In this document: in pieces, positions 11,449 through 11,466 of the stretch
Layout: each line of letters starts with the position of its first letter
Position numbering within the stretch: the stretch's first letter is position 1
Assembly (NCBI GenBank): GCA_900314165.1
Contig: OMUE01000065.1
Coordinates: forward strand, 1 to 11,466
DNA from: an uncultured Acidaminococcus sp.
Lineage (GTDB): Bacteria; Bacillota_C; Negativicutes; Acidaminococcales; Acidaminococcaceae
Direction of reading: 5' to 3'
DNA length: 11,466 bases
The notes under the pieces: model-generated
What the model was told of the DNA's origin: nothing
Databases searched by the model: none
What the model saw: only the letters and a program-made list of their open reading frames with translations
Position numbers and translations under genes: made by a program

Positions 11449-11466
11449 TTATTCCCCCTCGCTGCC
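11449..11466 (-). CDS. Possible C-terminal end of V-type ATPase subunit B (partial)
   Basis: The last bases of the window, read on the minus strand, contain five open codons (G-S-E-G-E) and a TAA 3 nt before the subunit D start. Subunit B normally precedes D in these operons, so this may be its tail. Five residues cannot prove it; the call rests on gene order only. Confidence 0.3.
   Translation of the reverse strand, partial: GSEGE

Overview
The window looks like chromosomal DNA of a diderm Firmicute (Negativicutes, probably near Acidaminococcus or Phascolarctobacterium). The reasons are strong AGGAGG-type ribosome binding sites and sigma-A-like promoters next to a signal-peptide outer-membrane beta-barrel ending in Phe, a V-type ATPase subunit, a BrnQ carrier, and moderately GC-rich genes separated by AT-rich or repeat-filled gaps. 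The taxon is an inference; no rRNA or other decisive marker is present. Every convincing gene is on the minus strand, so transcription runs from high to low coordinates.

Layout in transcription order. At the right edge lies V-type ATPase subunit D (10816-11445), preceded by a possible last few codons of subunit B and followed by a strong terminator (10769-10804). A 300-bp gap then carries a compound array of seven small hairpins, short heptamer repeats and a promoter. Next is a MocR-type regulator (9152-10516) whose PLP-anchoring Lys is replaced by Arg. A good promoter at 9064-9093 starts what looks like a five-gene unit: a secreted protein of unknown function (8386-8934), a nitroreductase (7731-8309), a thioredoxin-reductase-like flavoprotein that lacks the usual NADPH-binding motifs (6850-7707), an SH3b plus DUF4163/RsiV-like lipoprotein (5848-6843) and an MdtG-like efflux permease (4623-5828). 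This reads as a redox or xenobiotic-handling set, but the joint role is inferred.

After a 294-bp repeat-rich gap come a cyclophilin (3864-4328) and a GIY-YIG protein (3595-3864) with a 1-nt stop/start overlap. A cold-shock protein (3244-3441) follows with its own promoter and terminator. A two-gene unit encodes an SDR oxidoreductase (2317-3072) and a BrnQ branched-chain amino acid carrier (976-2307). Last is the outer-membrane protein (242-850), with its own promoter and a perfect 22-bp-stem terminator.

The most unusual content is between the genes. At least three related kinds of short structured repeat occur: (i) a 49-bp double-hairpin element with two identical copies and one diverged copy carrying a compensatory stem change; (ii) a 40-bp element in two copies whose stems also covary; (iii) tandem heptamer or octamer arrays, most of which start directly after a small hairpin with a 3-nt loop. 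The gap at 10604-10756 combines seven triloop hairpins with a heptamer array. No transposase, tRNA, rRNA or CRISPR array was seen.
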